In this document: piece after piece, positions 34,426 through 43,940 of the stretch | Position numbering within the stretch: position 1 is the stretch's first letter | Layout of the letters: every line of letters begins with the position of its first letter | Origin: a bacterium | GTDB taxonomy: Bacteria; Vulcanimicrobiota; Vulcanimicrobiia; Vulcanimicrobiales; Vulcanimicrobiaceae | Reading direction: 5' to 3' | DNA length: 64,000 nucleotides | Assembly: GCA_021805775.1 (NCBI GenBank) | Contig: JAJZED010000011.1 | Span: 39,045-103,044, forward strand | Notes under the pieces: generated by a model | Database searches by the model: none | What the model was told of the DNA's origin: nothing | The model's input: the letters and a program-made list of their open reading frames with translations, nothing else | Program-made: the position numbers and the translations under genes

Positions 34426-35879
34426 AATGCATACACCTTTGCCGCGGATGCGATCGCTTTTTCGCGCGAGATGACCTGGCGCGTATCGACGATGAGCGAT
34501 GCGTGGTCGAGAATAGCTTGATAATCGACGGCCTCGTGGTCGGTTAAGATCACTACGCAGTCGGCCCGTGCCAGATGGACTGGATCGAGAGAGACGCTAG
34601 CCAGCGTGTCGGCGCGACGGCGCAGAGGCGTCGACGTCGCGCCGACACGATCTCCGCTTCGTCGCTCGTAGGGAACGATGACGCGCGGGCGCCACTCGGG
34701 CCAATCGTTATGCCGACTATGGAGTTCGGCGACATACGGATCGTGATAGGAGACAACCGCGCCGCGCATGCGCAAGCGGTCGATAACCGCAACTGCGGGG
34801 CTGCGTCTCGTATCGTCGATATTTCGTTTGTAAGCAACGCCGACGACGAGTATCTGGGCATCGCGCAGCGATTTTCTTGCTTCGTTCAGCGCCCCCGAAA
34901 TTAAATCGACGACATAGGCCGGCATCTGCGAGTTTACGTCTTCTGCAAGCTCGATGAAGCGAGAGGTAAATCCTTGGCGCTTCGACTCCCAGGCCAAATA
35001 ATGCGGATCGAGCGGAATGCAGTGACCGCCGACTCCGGGGCCGGGCTGAAAAGGCATGAAGCCGAAGGGTTTGGTTGACGCCGCTGCGATGACCTCACTC
35101 GAATCGATGTTGAGTTGGCGGCAGAGGCGCGCGAATTCGTTGATAAAACCGATGTTGACGAGACGAAACGTGTTTTCCAAGAGCTTGACGGTCTCCGCAG
35201 CGCGGGCAGAAGAAACGACGAAGGTTTCCTCGAAAATCGCTCCATAAAGCAACCGCGCCGCATCGGCGGAGCGTTTGCTGCAGCCGCCGATGACTTTCGG
35301 TATTTGCGGCAAGGGAAGGTCGCGCCCTGGATCGATGCGCTCCGGCGAAAATGCGACGAGAAAATCGCGATCCGCAGTAAGATTCGAGCGTTCGAGAATT
35401 GGAACGAGAACTTCTTCGGTAGTGCCGGGATAGGTCGTAGATTCTAAAACCACTAGTTGCCCCGGTCGCAGCGCACCGGCGACCTGCTCGGCGGCATCGA
35501 AGATACAGGCGAGGTCCGGAAAATTTCCGATCCCTAACGGCGTTGGGACGCAGATGACGATCGCATCGCACTCGGCGAGCCGCGTAAAATCACTGCTGCA
35601 TTCAAATCGGCCGGCCGTCACCAGCGACTCGACGCGCTCATCCGCCACGTCGCGGATGTGCGAGCGTCCCGCGTTCAACAACAAAACCCGCTCCGCGTCA
35701 ATATCGAAGCCGAGCACTCTGGCGAATTCCGCCCCGAACTCGACCGCGAGCGGCAAACCGACGTAACCCAACCCGATAATGCCGATCGTCGCGGTTCGCA
35801 GCGAAATCCGACGCACGAGCTCGTCAACATGAATAGAGAGCGACTTCGATGTCCGCTGGCCGGCGGCGCGCTTTCCCAT
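34422..35879 (-). CDS. UDP-sugar 6-dehydrogenase (WecC/TviB type)
   Basis: This 485-aa enzyme oxidises UDP-GlcNAc or UDP-glucose to the uronic acid with two NAD+. Motifs: GLGYVGLP (NAD), VPTPLG, ESTTYPGTTEE, FSPERIDPG (typical of UDP-HexNAc dehydrogenases), ETVKLLENTFRLVNI and the catalytic Cys in GVGGHCIPLDP. The C-terminal domain holds an unusual Arg-rich insert (YERRSGDRVGATSTPLRRRA, about 405-424) before the last nucleotide-contact region. It is the first gene of the polysaccharide operon; about 60 bp separate it from metH. Confidence 0.9.
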   Translation of the reverse strand: MGKRAAGQRTSKSLSIHVDELVRRISLRTATIGIIGLGYVGLPLAVEFGAEFARVLGFDIDAERVLLLNAGRSHIRDVADERVESLVTAGRFECSSDFTRLAECDAIVICVPTPLGIGNFPDLACIFDAAEQVAGALRPGQLVVLESTTYPGTTEEVLVPILERSNLTADRDFLVAFSPERIDPGRDLPLPQIPKVIGGCSKRSADAARLLYGAIFEETFVVSSARAAETVKLLENTFRLVNIGFINEFARLCRQLNIDSSEVIAAASTKPFGFMPFQPGPGVGGHCIPLDPHYLAWESKRQGFTSRFIELAEDVNSQMPAYVVDLISGALNEARKSLRDAQILVVGVAYKRNIDDTRRSPAVAVIDRLRMRGAVVSYHDPYVAELHSRHNDWPEWRPRVIVPYERRSGDRVGATSTPLRRRADTLASVSLDPVHLARADCVVILTDHEAVDYQAILDHASLIVDTRQVISREKAIASAAKVYAL

Positions 35880-35943
35880 AGGTTCTCCCGTGAGCAGTTT
35901 TCGCCGACATTAGGCGCGCCTAGAAGGAACCCTTTTCGGCCGC

Positions 35944-38900
35944 TTAACGCTCGATGGTCGCCGCCGCATTGAAATAGCTCGCTTGAGGATGATGGATCAC
36001 CAATGCGGCCGTCGACTGTTCGGGAACGATTTGGAAGCTCTCGGTGAGCCGCACGTCGATCGAGCGAACGGCGTCGAGTAGTTCGAAGGCGATCTCATGC
36101 TGCGAGAGATCGGGGCAGGCTCCATAGCCCCAAGAGTAGCGCTTACCTCGTCCGAGATCCAGGCCGAGCTCGCGCCGAACGCGCCGATGGCTCCATTCCG
36201 CCAACGCCTCGGCCGACTGAACGGAAAACCCATGCAAGAAGTACGATTCGCTGAAATCGCCGCGCGCGTGGAGCGCCTCGATCTGCTCTGCGACCTCGGC
36301 CCCGACGGTTACGACTTGGAGCGCGACGATATCGGATGCCGCTCCGGCGATCGGTTCGCGGAGATAATCGGCGAGAGATAGATGCTCTCCGCCGATCTGC
36401 CGTGCGAACGACATGCGCGCCACCTCGCGCGTCGGATCTTTCGGATCGAAGAAGAGGACGTCGTTCCCGATTCCGGCGACCGGAAAATAACCGTAGGCGA
36501 CACGCGGGTGCACGATTTCACCACGTTCGGCCTCCGCGCGATAGCGAGCGAGACGCGGCTCGAACTCCTCGCGCACCGTCTTTTCAAACGCCTCGCCTTT
36601 TTGATTGCCAGCCCCCCACGAAAGTCGATAGAGCGACTTGAGATCGAAGCATTCCCAAAGCTCGCGCACGTCGATATCGACGAGCGTTCGCGGGCCCCAA
36701 AACGGCGGGCTCGGCGGCTCGATGACGAGGCTTTTAACAGCGGAGATGCGCGGTTCGCCCGCCGGGCGCGACGGATCCCGGAGCTTCGCCTGCGCACCGA
36801 GCGCCTCGACCTTCACGCGCTCGACGAAGGCGCGGCGTCGCTCCCCGTCGCCGGTCAGCGCATCCATAATGTCGAGCCCTTCGAAGGCATCCTTCGCGTA
36901 AAAAACACCCGGTTCGAAGGGGCGCCGACCCTCGTCGAGCAGCGCTATTCGCCGGCCGAAGTCGCGATTGATTGCAGCCCCGCCGACGATGACGGGAAAA
37001 GCCAACGCGCGTGCATCTTGTTCTTGTACGCAAATCGGCATTTGTTTGCTGGTCGAAACCAAGAGCGCGGAGAGTCCGATCGCGTCGGCGTTCACCTCCG
37101 TTGCCTTCTCGAGAATGACGTTCATCGGCACCTGCTTGCCGAGATCGTGAACGGTATAACCATTGTTGGAGAGGATCGTATGGACGAGATTTTTCCCGAT
37201 ATCGTGGACGTCGCCGAAGACCGTCGCCAGCACGACCGTTCCCTTCGTACTGCCGTCACGCCGCTCGAGGAACTGCTCGACATGAGAAACCGCGCGCTTC
37301 ATTACCTCTGCCGATTGCAGCACGAACGGAAGAATGAGTTCCCCGGCGCCGAAGCGATCTCCGACCTCTTTCATCGCCGGCAACAACACCTCGTTGAGCA
37401 CTTCCACCGGCGTTCGGCGCAGCAAGACCTCGTCGAGCATTCCCTCGATGCCGTCTTTTTTACGGCGTAGAATCGCCTGATGGATGCGCGTTTCCGCCGG
37501 AGTGTTCGCATCGTCGTTCGCACGCTCGTCTTCGCTTTGGACGACGACGTTTTCGTATCGTTCGATAAAACGCGCCAGCGCGTCGGGGCGGCGATTGAAC
37601 ACGAGGTCGTCGCATGCCTCGCGCGCATCTGCATCGAGCTCGGCGTACGGCGTAATTTCTTTGGGGTGAACGAGCGCGAGGTCGAGCCCCGCCTCGACGC
37701 AATGGTGCAAAAACACGGAATTAAGTGCCGCGCGGGCGGCGGGCTTCAGACCGAACGAGACGTTGCTGACGCCGAGCGAGGTAAGGACGCCCGGGAGCGC
37801 CGCCTTGATCGCACGGATGCCTTCGATGGTTTCGCGCGCCGAATCGATATATTCGGCATCGCCGGTCGCAAGCGTAAAGGTAAGGTCGTCGAAAATCAAC
37901 GCCCGCGGCGGCAAGCCGTACTCTCCGACGACGATCTCGTAAATGCGTTTGGCGACCTCGGCCTTTCGCTGCGCCGTCTTCGCCATGCCGACTTCATCGA
38001 TGGTCAGCGCGACCACGGCGGCGCCATGTTCGATCGCCATCGGCAGGATCGCATCGATCTTCGCACGGCCGCTCTCGAGATGAACGGAATTGACGATCGC
38101 TCGTCCCGGATAGTTCTCCAGCGCGCTGCGCACGACGGCGGCCTCGGTCGAATCGATCATCAAGGGGGCTTCGACCGACTGCGCGAGCCGGCGGACGACG
38201 GCGCGCATCTGCTCGGGTTCGTCGGTGCGCTCGGTGAGCGCGGTGCAGACGTCGAGAACGTGCGCTCCGCCCTCTATCTGATCGCGAGCGAGTTGACCGA
38301 TCGCTTCGTAATCATCCTCAAGCAATAAGCGCTTGACTCTCCGCGACCCTTGGCTGTTAATGCGCTCGCCGACGATGAGCGGGCGCGGCTCCTGCTCCAA
38401 GGAAACCGCGGTCATCGCACTCGCGACGAACTCGGGGCGCGCGGGTGCCGCGCGATGCGACTTTTTCGAATCGGCACTTGCATCGAGCGCGGCTCGTAGC
38501 GAGGCAACGTGCTCGGGGGTGGTTCCGCAGCAACCGCCGATCGCACGAACGCCGAACTCAACCACAAACTCCATGAGTTCCGCGGTGAGCTCGTTCGGCG
38601 TCTCCGGGTAGATCGTCTCGCCTTTGGGCCCCATCAGCGGAAGCCCGGCGTTTGGAATCACGCTGACGTAACGGCGCGAATTTTCACCGAGGTAACGAAC
38701 GGAGTCGCGCATTTGCGTCGGACCGGTCGAGCAATTAAGCCCGATGACGTCGATCGGCAGTGCATCGAGAACCGCGCAGACCGCCGAGATATCGGTCCCC
38801 AGCAACATGCGCCCTTCGGTAATGAGGGTCGGCTGCGCCTGAATGGGAACGCGGCGCGCGCCGTCGCGAAAAACGCGCCCGATGCCGACGACGGCGGCTT

Positions 38901-39417
38901 TGAGCTCCAACAAATCTTGCATCGTCTCGAGCAAGAGTAGGTCGACGCCGCCTTCGACGAGCGCGCGCGCCTGCTCTCCGTAAATGTCGGCGAGTTCGGC
39001 AAAGGTAATTTTCGAAAGCGACGGGTCGCTCGACGATACGAGCATTCCGGTCGGCCCCATCGATCCGGCCACGAAGCGCCGCCGCGTCGGCGTGCTATAC
39101 GCATCGGCAGCCATTCTCGCCAGCCGCGCAGCATCGTGATTGATTGCATAGGCGTGCTCGCCGATCCCAAACTCTTCGAGTTTCAGGCGCGATGCGGTAA
39201 ACGTATCGGTTTCGACGACATCGGCACCCACTTCGAAATACCGTTCGTGGATCGAGCGGATCAACTCCGGGCGCGAGAGCACGAGCGCCTCGTTGCAGCC
39301 GAGTTGGCGTTCGCCTCCGAAATCCGCCGCGGTTAACTCCAACGCCATGAGCTGCGTGCCCATGGCGCCATCGAACAATAATACTCGCTCCTGAAGAGCG
39401 TCGAGATAACCGATCAA
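35944..39417 (-). CDS. metH: cobalamin-dependent methionine synthase
   Basis: MetH transfers a methyl group from methyltetrahydrofolate to homocysteine through cobalamin. All modules are present in the 1157-aa chain: homocysteine domain (about 1-320) with zinc ligands in GLNCSTGP and GGCCGTTPEH, pterin domain (about 345-620), cap, B12 domain with the axial-His motif VFGDVHDIGKN, and the C-terminal reactivation domain with YSWGYGACPD. The start is TTG 39417, two bases after the asparaginase stop; this is the only start that keeps VLLFDGAMGTQL and its preceding helix. The B12 uptake genes at 9817-14543 serve this enzyme. Confidence 0.95.
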   Translation of the reverse strand: MIGYLDALQERVLLFDGAMGTQLMALELTAADFGGERQLGCNEALVLSRPELIRSIHERYFEVGADVVETDTFTASRLKLEEFGIGEHAYAINHDAARLARMAADAYSTPTRRRFVAGSMGPTGMLVSSSDPSLSKITFAELADIYGEQARALVEGGVDLLLLETMQDLLELKAAVVGIGRVFRDGARRVPIQAQPTLITEGRMLLGTDISAVCAVLDALPIDVIGLNCSTGPTQMRDSVRYLGENSRRYVSVIPNAGLPLMGPKGETIYPETPNELTAELMEFVVEFGVRAIGGCCGTTPEHVASLRAALDASADSKKSHRAAPARPEFVASAMTAVSLEQEPRPLIVGERINSQGSRRVKRLLLEDDYEAIGQLARDQIEGGAHVLDVCTALTERTDEPEQMRAVVRRLAQSVEAPLMIDSTEAAVVRSALENYPGRAIVNSVHLESGRAKIDAILPMAIEHGAAVVALTIDEVGMAKTAQRKAEVAKRIYEIVVGEYGLPPRALIFDDLTFTLATGDAEYIDSARETIEGIRAIKAALPGVLTSLGVSNVSFGLKPAARAALNSVFLHHCVEAGLDLALVHPKEITPYAELDADAREACDDLVFNRRPDALARFIERYENVVVQSEDERANDDANTPAETRIHQAILRRKKDGIEGMLDEVLLRRTPVEVLNEVLLPAMKEVGDRFGAGELILPFVLQSAEVMKRAVSHVEQFLERRDGSTKGTVVLATVFGDVHDIGKNLVHTILSNNGYTVHDLGKQVPMNVILEKATEVNADAIGLSALLVSTSKQMPICVQEQDARALAFPVIVGGAAINRDFGRRIALLDEGRRPFEPGVFYAKDAFEGLDIMDALTGDGERRRAFVERVKVEALGAQAKLRDPSRPAGEPRISAVKSLVIEPPSPPFWGPRTLVDIDVRELWECFDLKSLYRLSWGAGNQKGEAFEKTVREEFEPRLARYRAEAERGEIVHPRVAYGYFPVAGIGNDVLFFDPKDPTREVARMSFARQIGGEHLSLADYLREPIAGAASDIVALQVVTVGAEVAEQIEALHARGDFSESYFLHGFSVQSAEALAEWSHRRVRRELGLDLGRGKRYSWGYGACPDLSQHEIAFELLDAVRSIDVRLTESFQIVPEQSTAALVIHHPQASYFNAAATIER

Positions 39418-39418
39418 T

Positions 39419-40456
39419 TCAGCCCGTCCGTGCCTCCAAAAAATCTCGTTCGCGCGCGCGAATCTCGCCGGCTCGCGCTCCCTTACGAGTATAGATGATC
39501 GGCTCGGATAAGTCTGTGAGTTCTACCTCAGCGCTCTCCGAAAGCGCTCCGACCGCTCGCAAGCCGGCGAGAACCGCCGGCGGCCGTGCGCGCGAGGCGC
39601 CGTCGACGACCTTGAGGGCAAACCCCAGCCGCGTCGTCATCGAGGCTACTCCCGAGACGCCTTCCGCGCCGACCTTCGAGGCGATCGCCCCCCCGGCGGC
39701 GCTCATCAGCCGCGTGTCGAATTGCCCCGAACCGGCGACGTATTCAGGGTGCGAGAGCATTGCGTCGCGGACGACGAGCAACGCTTGTAACTCTCGATCG
39801 GGAAGCCCGTCGAGCGTCGCAAATCGAGCAAACGCGAGCGCGGCGTTGCGCAGAGGGGTTGCGAAGACCGGGATGCCGCAGCCGTCGAGTGCGACCGGCC
39901 AGCGCTCCGCGTCGTCATCGCATGCACGCGCGCAGAGATCGAGAATCGCCCGTTGCGCGGGGTGACCGGCATCGCGATAGGTCGCGATATCGGCACCCAA
40001 TCGTTGCGTCAGCGCGAGAATGCCCGCATGCTTTCCCGAGCAATTATCGTGAACCGAACTCGGCGCGAGCCCGGCGCGAATCAGATCGTGGGCGCTGCGC
40101 TCGTCGAGCGGGAGATGCGTTCCGCATTGCAACGCCGACTCATCGAGATCGATTTTGCGAAGGATCGACCGAACCGCCGCCACGTGAAAAGGTTCGCCAC
40201 TGTGCGATGCCGACATGACGGCGATCTCTTCCATCGTGAGCCCAAATGCCTCGCGAACGCCGGCGGCGAGGGCTGCCGCTGCGATGAACGGTTTCGCAGC
40301 CGAGCGAAGATAGACCGGACGGTCGATCTCTCCCATCGCCAGATGGAGGCGCCCGGATGCATCGCTCGCGCAAGCGGCGATGCGATGCCAGGATTCGACG
40401 TATGCGCCACGGCGGACTTCGACGGCCGGTACGCCGCCAAGTGCGTCAGCGTTCAA
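39419..40456 (-). CDS. asparaginase (AnsA/Asparaginase_II family)
   Basis: The 345-aa protein belongs to the thermolabile Rhizobium-type asparaginase family, which is unrelated to EcAII. Motifs are VEVRRGAYVES, RSAAKPF with the catalytic Ser-Lys pair, SASHSGEPFH, NCSGKHAGILA (zinc-binding Cys and second Lys) and SGQFDTRLM. It should hydrolyse asparagine to aspartate and ammonia. The TTG start at 40456 follows the cysK stop directly, so it is in one operon with cysK and metH, an unusual grouping. Confidence 0.88.
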   Translation of the reverse strand: MNADALGGVPAVEVRRGAYVESWHRIAACASDASGRLHLAMGEIDRPVYLRSAAKPFIAAAALAAGVREAFGLTMEEIAVMSASHSGEPFHVAAVRSILRKIDLDESALQCGTHLPLDERSAHDLIRAGLAPSSVHDNCSGKHAGILALTQRLGADIATYRDAGHPAQRAILDLCARACDDDAERWPVALDGCGIPVFATPLRNAALAFARFATLDGLPDRELQALLVVRDAMLSHPEYVAGSGQFDTRLMSAAGGAIASKVGAEGVSGVASMTTRLGFALKVVDGASRARPPAVLAGLRAVGALSESAEVELTDLSEPIIYTRKGARAGEIRARERDFLEARTG

Positions 40457-41431
40457 TTACGGTGACTCCAAAGCGACGCGCTCGTCGACGATGACCGACT
40501 CGAGATCGGAGAAGACCGGGTTGCTGAGGTATCGCTCGCCGGTGTCGCAAGCGATCGTAACGATACGTTTTCCGCGCATCTCCGTTCGCGCCGCAATTTC
40601 GAGTGCAGCGTGGATATTCGCTCCCGCCGAAATACCGACGAGAAGCCCTTCCTCTCGCGCCGCTCGGCGCGCCATCGCCATCGCCTCGCCGTCGGTAACG
40701 CGGATAATCTCGTCGTAGATACCGGTGTCGAGGATCGGCGGAATAAAGCCCGTACCCGTTCCCTGAATTTTGTGCACGCCCGGCTCGCCGCCGGAGAGCA
40801 CCGGCGATGCGTCGGGCTCGACGGCAACGACGCGCAAGCCCGGCTTCCGTTCTTTTAACAGTCGTCCGACGCCGGTTAAGGTCCCGCCGGTACCGACGGC
40901 GGCGACGAAAAGATCGACGCTCCCATCGGTATCGCGCCAAATTTCCTCACCGGTGGTACGCCGATGGATCTCGGGGTTCGCGGGATTCTCGAATTGTTGC
41001 GGCATGAAATAGCGTTCCGGCGCGGCATCTCGGATCGCGGTCGCGCGTGCGATCGAGGCTTTGATCCCTCCACTTCCCGGCGTCAGTACGAGTTGTGCCC
41101 CATAGGCCTTCAGTAAATTTCGGCGTTCGATCGTCATCGTCTCGGGCATGACGAGAATAATCGGATAGCCCTTCGCCGCAGCGACAAAAGCGAGCGCGAT
41201 GCCGGTATTCCCGCTCGTCGGTTCGACGATGGCCATCCCTGGGCGCAAGCGGCCATCGGCCTCCGCCGCCTCGATCATCGCGATGCCGATGCGATCTTTC
41301 ACGGAACCCGCCGGGTTGAAAGATTCAACCTTTACCAGAACCTGCCCGGGCAGGAAGGCATTGAGCCTAGGAATCCGCACGAGCGGCGTGTTGCCGAACG
41401 TATCGACGATCGAGTCATAGATGCGAGCCAT
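40457..41431 (-). CDS. cysK: cysteine synthase A (O-acetylserine sulfhydrylase)
   Basis: This 324-aa PLP enzyme makes cysteine from O-acetylserine and sulfide. Motifs: NTPLVRIPRLN, the PLP Lys in NPAGSVKDRIG, the substrate loop PTSGNTGIALA, the PLP phosphate loop VGTGGTLTGVG and GISAGANIHAAL. ATG 41431 (MARIYDS) with GAAGGTGG upstream is preferred to 41452. It begins the cysK-ansA-metH operon, divergent from the exonuclease gene with only 56 bp between. Confidence 0.93.
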   Translation of the reverse strand: MARIYDSIVDTFGNTPLVRIPRLNAFLPGQVLVKVESFNPAGSVKDRIGIAMIEAAEADGRLRPGMAIVEPTSGNTGIALAFVAAAKGYPIILVMPETMTIERRNLLKAYGAQLVLTPGSGGIKASIARATAIRDAAPERYFMPQQFENPANPEIHRRTTGEEIWRDTDGSVDLFVAAVGTGGTLTGVGRLLKERKPGLRVVAVEPDASPVLSGGEPGVHKIQGTGTGFIPPILDTGIYDEIIRVTDGEAMAMARRAAREEGLLVGISAGANIHAALEIAARTEMRGKRIVTIACDTGERYLSNPVFSDLESVIVDERVALESP

Positions 41432-41487
41432 AGTTCCACCTTCAACGCGCAAGAGCGCACGAGCGTTGCACCGAAGCGCCTCTACCT

Positions 41488-42447
41488 ATGTTCGCTAAAC
41501 GCGACGCAAGCCTCTACCTGCCGGCGATCGACCTTTGGGTCGACGCATCGCGGCGCCGCGAGCGCAGTTACGTCTCGCACGCTCATTCCGACCACGCCCG
41601 CGAACACGACGTCGTCATCTGTACCCCCGAGACCGCCGCGCTCTGCGCGGTACGCTTCCGCTCGCGCAAGCGCACCGTTTTCGAAACTCATCGTTTCAAC
41701 GAACCCTGGGAGACCGGCGAATATCGTCTCACGCTCTTCGCCGCAGGGCACGTGCTCGGAAGCGCTCAACTGCTCGTCGAGGGTGCATCGGGAAGGCACG
41801 TTTACACCGGCGACTTCAAACTTACCGCATCGCGAACCGCAGAAGCGACCGAGATTAAAGCCGCCGACGTTCTCGTAATGGAGTGCACCTTCGGCTCGCC
41901 GCAATACATTTTCCCTCCGCGCGAGCAGGTCGAAGCGGAGATCGTCGGTTTCGCTCGCGCGGCCCTGGAGGACGGCGCTAGGCCCGTCTTCTATGCATAC
42001 TCACTGGGAAAGGCGCAGGAGGCGATGGCGATTCTCGGTGCTGCGGGCATATCGATCCGCGTACATTCGGCAGTGGCAAAGATCGCTGCGGTTTATCGCG
42101 CTTGTGGGGTTGCGTTGCCGGAGGAGGTAGGCGACGACGCCGCAAGCGGCTACGCCGAGATCCGCCCACCGGGGCGCTCGAATGCGCCGCCGGGAGAGGG
42201 CAGAACGCGTACCGCCATGCTCACTGGCTGGGCGATCGATCGGAGCGCGCGCTACCGCTACGGCGTCGACCGAACCTTTGCGCTCTCCGACCACGCCGAT
42301 TATCCGTCGTTATTGCGAACGATCGAACTCGTGCAACCGCGCAAAGTCTTGCTCGTGCATGGCCGCGACGATTTCACGCACCGCCTGCGCCGCCTCGGTA
42401 TCGACGCTGAATATCTCGAAGAGCACGCGCAGTTATCGTTGTTTTAG
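41488..42447 (+). CDS. ligase-associated MBL-fold exonuclease
   Basis: The 319-aa metallo-beta-lactamase/beta-CASP-like protein has the metal motif HAHSDH, GHVLGSAQ, YTGDF, ECTFG, YSLGKAQE and SDHAD, as in the ligase-associated DNA-damage exonucleases found beside an ATP-dependent ligase, Lhr-type helicase and PdeM. Here the partner genes are 10-12 kb away (52802-56013) and no ligase is visible. It is expected to process DNA ends in repair. Start ATG 41488 gives the family N-terminus (FAKRDASLYLPAIDLWVD). Confidence 0.85.
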   Translation: MFAKRDASLYLPAIDLWVDASRRRERSYVSHAHSDHAREHDVVICTPETAALCAVRFRSRKRTVFETHRFNEPWETGEYRLTLFAAGHVLGSAQLLVEGASGRHVYTGDFKLTASRTAEATEIKAADVLVMECTFGSPQYIFPPREQVEAEIVGFARAALEDGARPVFYAYSLGKAQEAMAILGAAGISIRVHSAVAKIAAVYRACGVALPEEVGDDAASGYAEIRPPGRSNAPPGEGRTRTAMLTGWAIDRSARYRYGVDRTFALSDHADYPSLLRTIELVQPRKVLLVHGRDDFTHRLRRLGIDAEYLEEHAQLSLF

Positions 42448-42454
42448 GAAAACG

Positions 42455-42739
42455 TTACGCGCGCTCTTCTCCGATATCCCAGAGCAAGCCGAGATCTTTC
42501 TTGGCAAAGGATCGGAACGCAATGAGCGTCTCGGTCGATTCGATGCCGTCGAGCGCGCCGACGCGTTCGGTCACGAGATCGTTGAGTTGCTCGTGCTCGC
42601 GCACCCGCGCAATCGCAACTAGATCGAAGGGCCCGGCGACGGAGTAGACCTCCGCGATGCCGTCGATGGCAAGCAGGTCGTCGGCGATCGATTTCAAGCG
42701 CGGACGTTCGACGTTCATGAGGATGAAAGCGGTAACCAT
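42455..42739 (-). CDS. stand-alone Lrp/AsnC ligand-binding (RAM) protein
   Basis: The 94-aa product is only the RAM effector domain of Lrp/AsnC regulators (TAFILMNVERPRLKSIADDL, VYSVAGPFDLVAIARVRE, RVGALDGIESTETLIAF) with no helix-turn-helix. Such proteins oligomerise and bind amino acids, and may modulate full-length Lrp proteins. The last residues are LWDIGEERA. It ends 8 bp from the convergent exonuclease gene and is not obviously in an operon. Confidence 0.85.
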   Translation of the reverse strand: MVTAFILMNVERPRLKSIADDLLAIDGIAEVYSVAGPFDLVAIARVREHEQLNDLVTERVGALDGIESTETLIAFRSFAKKDLGLLWDIGEERA

Positions 42740-42807
42740 AGGTCGCCGCTTCGACGAGGGGTTCGGAAGCCCCGGCCGACGCTTCCTTCGGCTCCCACCC
42801 GAGAGAA

Positions 42808-43047
42808 CTAACGACGCGTAAAACGGTTCGAGCGCTCCTCCCGAATTCGCTCCGCAGCAGCGGCGGCATCGAACCCGGTCGGGCGCTCTTTTTTACCGTA
42901 GAGCGCAGCGCGCAGCCGCGCGCTAGCGACGATCGAGAGTAACAGCATCGCGGTGAGCGCGAGCGGGAGACGCCCGGGAATATTCAACGCCGAGAGGCTC
43001 GCGAGAATCACCGCGAGCAAGGCGAGGCGCGTCTCCCAGCGTTTCAC
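42808..43047 (-). CDS. small two-helix membrane protein
   Basis: This 79-aa protein has two hydrophobic segments (about 8-22 and 28-45, LAVILASLSALNIPG and LALTAMLLLSIVASARL) and a charged C-terminal tail with AAAAERIREERSNRF. I recognise no family. Its ATG overlaps the stop of the enoyl-CoA hydratase gene by 4 bp, so it is translated with it, which supports it as a real gene. Confidence 0.6.
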   Translation of the reverse strand: MKRWETRLALLAVILASLSALNIPGRLPLALTAMLLLSIVASARLRAALYGKKERPTGFDAAAAAERIREERSNRFTRR

Positions 43048-43898
43048 CCGTTCTTGAAGCGGGCCACGCGCTTTTCGTTGTAGGCGGCGATGCCTTCTTT
43101 GGCGTCACCGCTCTTAAAGAGCAACGATTGCAACTCGCGTTCGAGGGTAAGGCCGGCTTCCAGGGGCATCTCCGCGCCGCTCTGCACCGCGCGTTTGATA
43201 TGCCCGACCGCCATCGGAGCTTTGTTCGGCGTGCAGAACTGGCGGGCGTAGGCGAGCATCTGCTCGCGGAAACTCGCCGCATCGCCCTCGAGAACGTCGT
43301 TGACGATTCCCCAGTCGGCAGCCTGTTCGAAGCTAAAGGTCTTGCCGGTCACCATCAATTCTATCGCGCGCGATTTTCCGACGAGGCGGGCGAGGCGTTG
43401 CGTGCCGCCGGTGCCGGGAAGGACGCCGAGTGCGACCTCCGGGAGCCCGATCTTTCCCGCGTCCTTGCGAGCGATGCGTATATCGGCGGCCATCGCTATC
43501 TCCATGCCGCCCCCGACGCAGTGCCCGTTAAGCGCGGCAATAACCAACTTCGGCGTCTGTTCCAACCGCGAGAGCGTTTCGTTCGCGTGCAAGCAAAACA
43601 TATACTTGAACTCCGGAGTCACGCTGTTGAGCATCGCGATATTCGCACCCGCTGAGAAAAACTTTTCGCCTTTGCCGATAAGGAGAATGACCTCCACGTT
43701 GGGATCGAACCGCGCATCGACGAACGCTTCGTCGAGTTGGCGCATCATTTCATGGGTGTAGGTATTTGCCGGAGGATCGTCCATCTCGACGACGGCAATG
43801 TGGCCGTCCACATGATAGTTGATAACGCGTTTACCCTCGAATGCGCGCTCTTCGCGGCCGAATGGGGTGCTCTTGGCGCTCGTGCCGTTTCCGCTCAT
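43044..43898 (-). CDS. enoyl-CoA hydratase/isomerase family protein
   Basis: The 284-aa crotonase-fold protein has the oxyanion loop FFSAGANIAML and GHCVGGGMEIAMAADI, and the catalytic Glu in IGLPEVALGVLPG. These fit hydration of trans-2-enoyl-CoA in beta-oxidation or in phenylacetyl/benzoyl-CoA degradation. It lies 42 bp after the diiron oxygenase gene on the same strand. A PaaF/PaaG-type role is plausible, but the exact reaction is not fixed by sequence. Confidence 0.85.
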   Translation of the reverse strand: MSGNGTSAKSTPFGREERAFEGKRVINYHVDGHIAVVEMDDPPANTYTHEMMRQLDEAFVDARFDPNVEVILLIGKGEKFFSAGANIAMLNSVTPEFKYMFCLHANETLSRLEQTPKLVIAALNGHCVGGGMEIAMAADIRIARKDAGKIGLPEVALGVLPGTGGTQRLARLVGKSRAIELMVTGKTFSFEQAADWGIVNDVLEGDAASFREQMLAYARQFCTPNKAPMAVGHIKRAVQSGAEMPLEAGLTLERELQSLLFKSGDAKEGIAAYNEKRVARFKNG

Positions 43899-43940
43899 AT
43901 GCGTTCTCTTTTCTTGACGTAACGTGGTGATCGCGATGAT

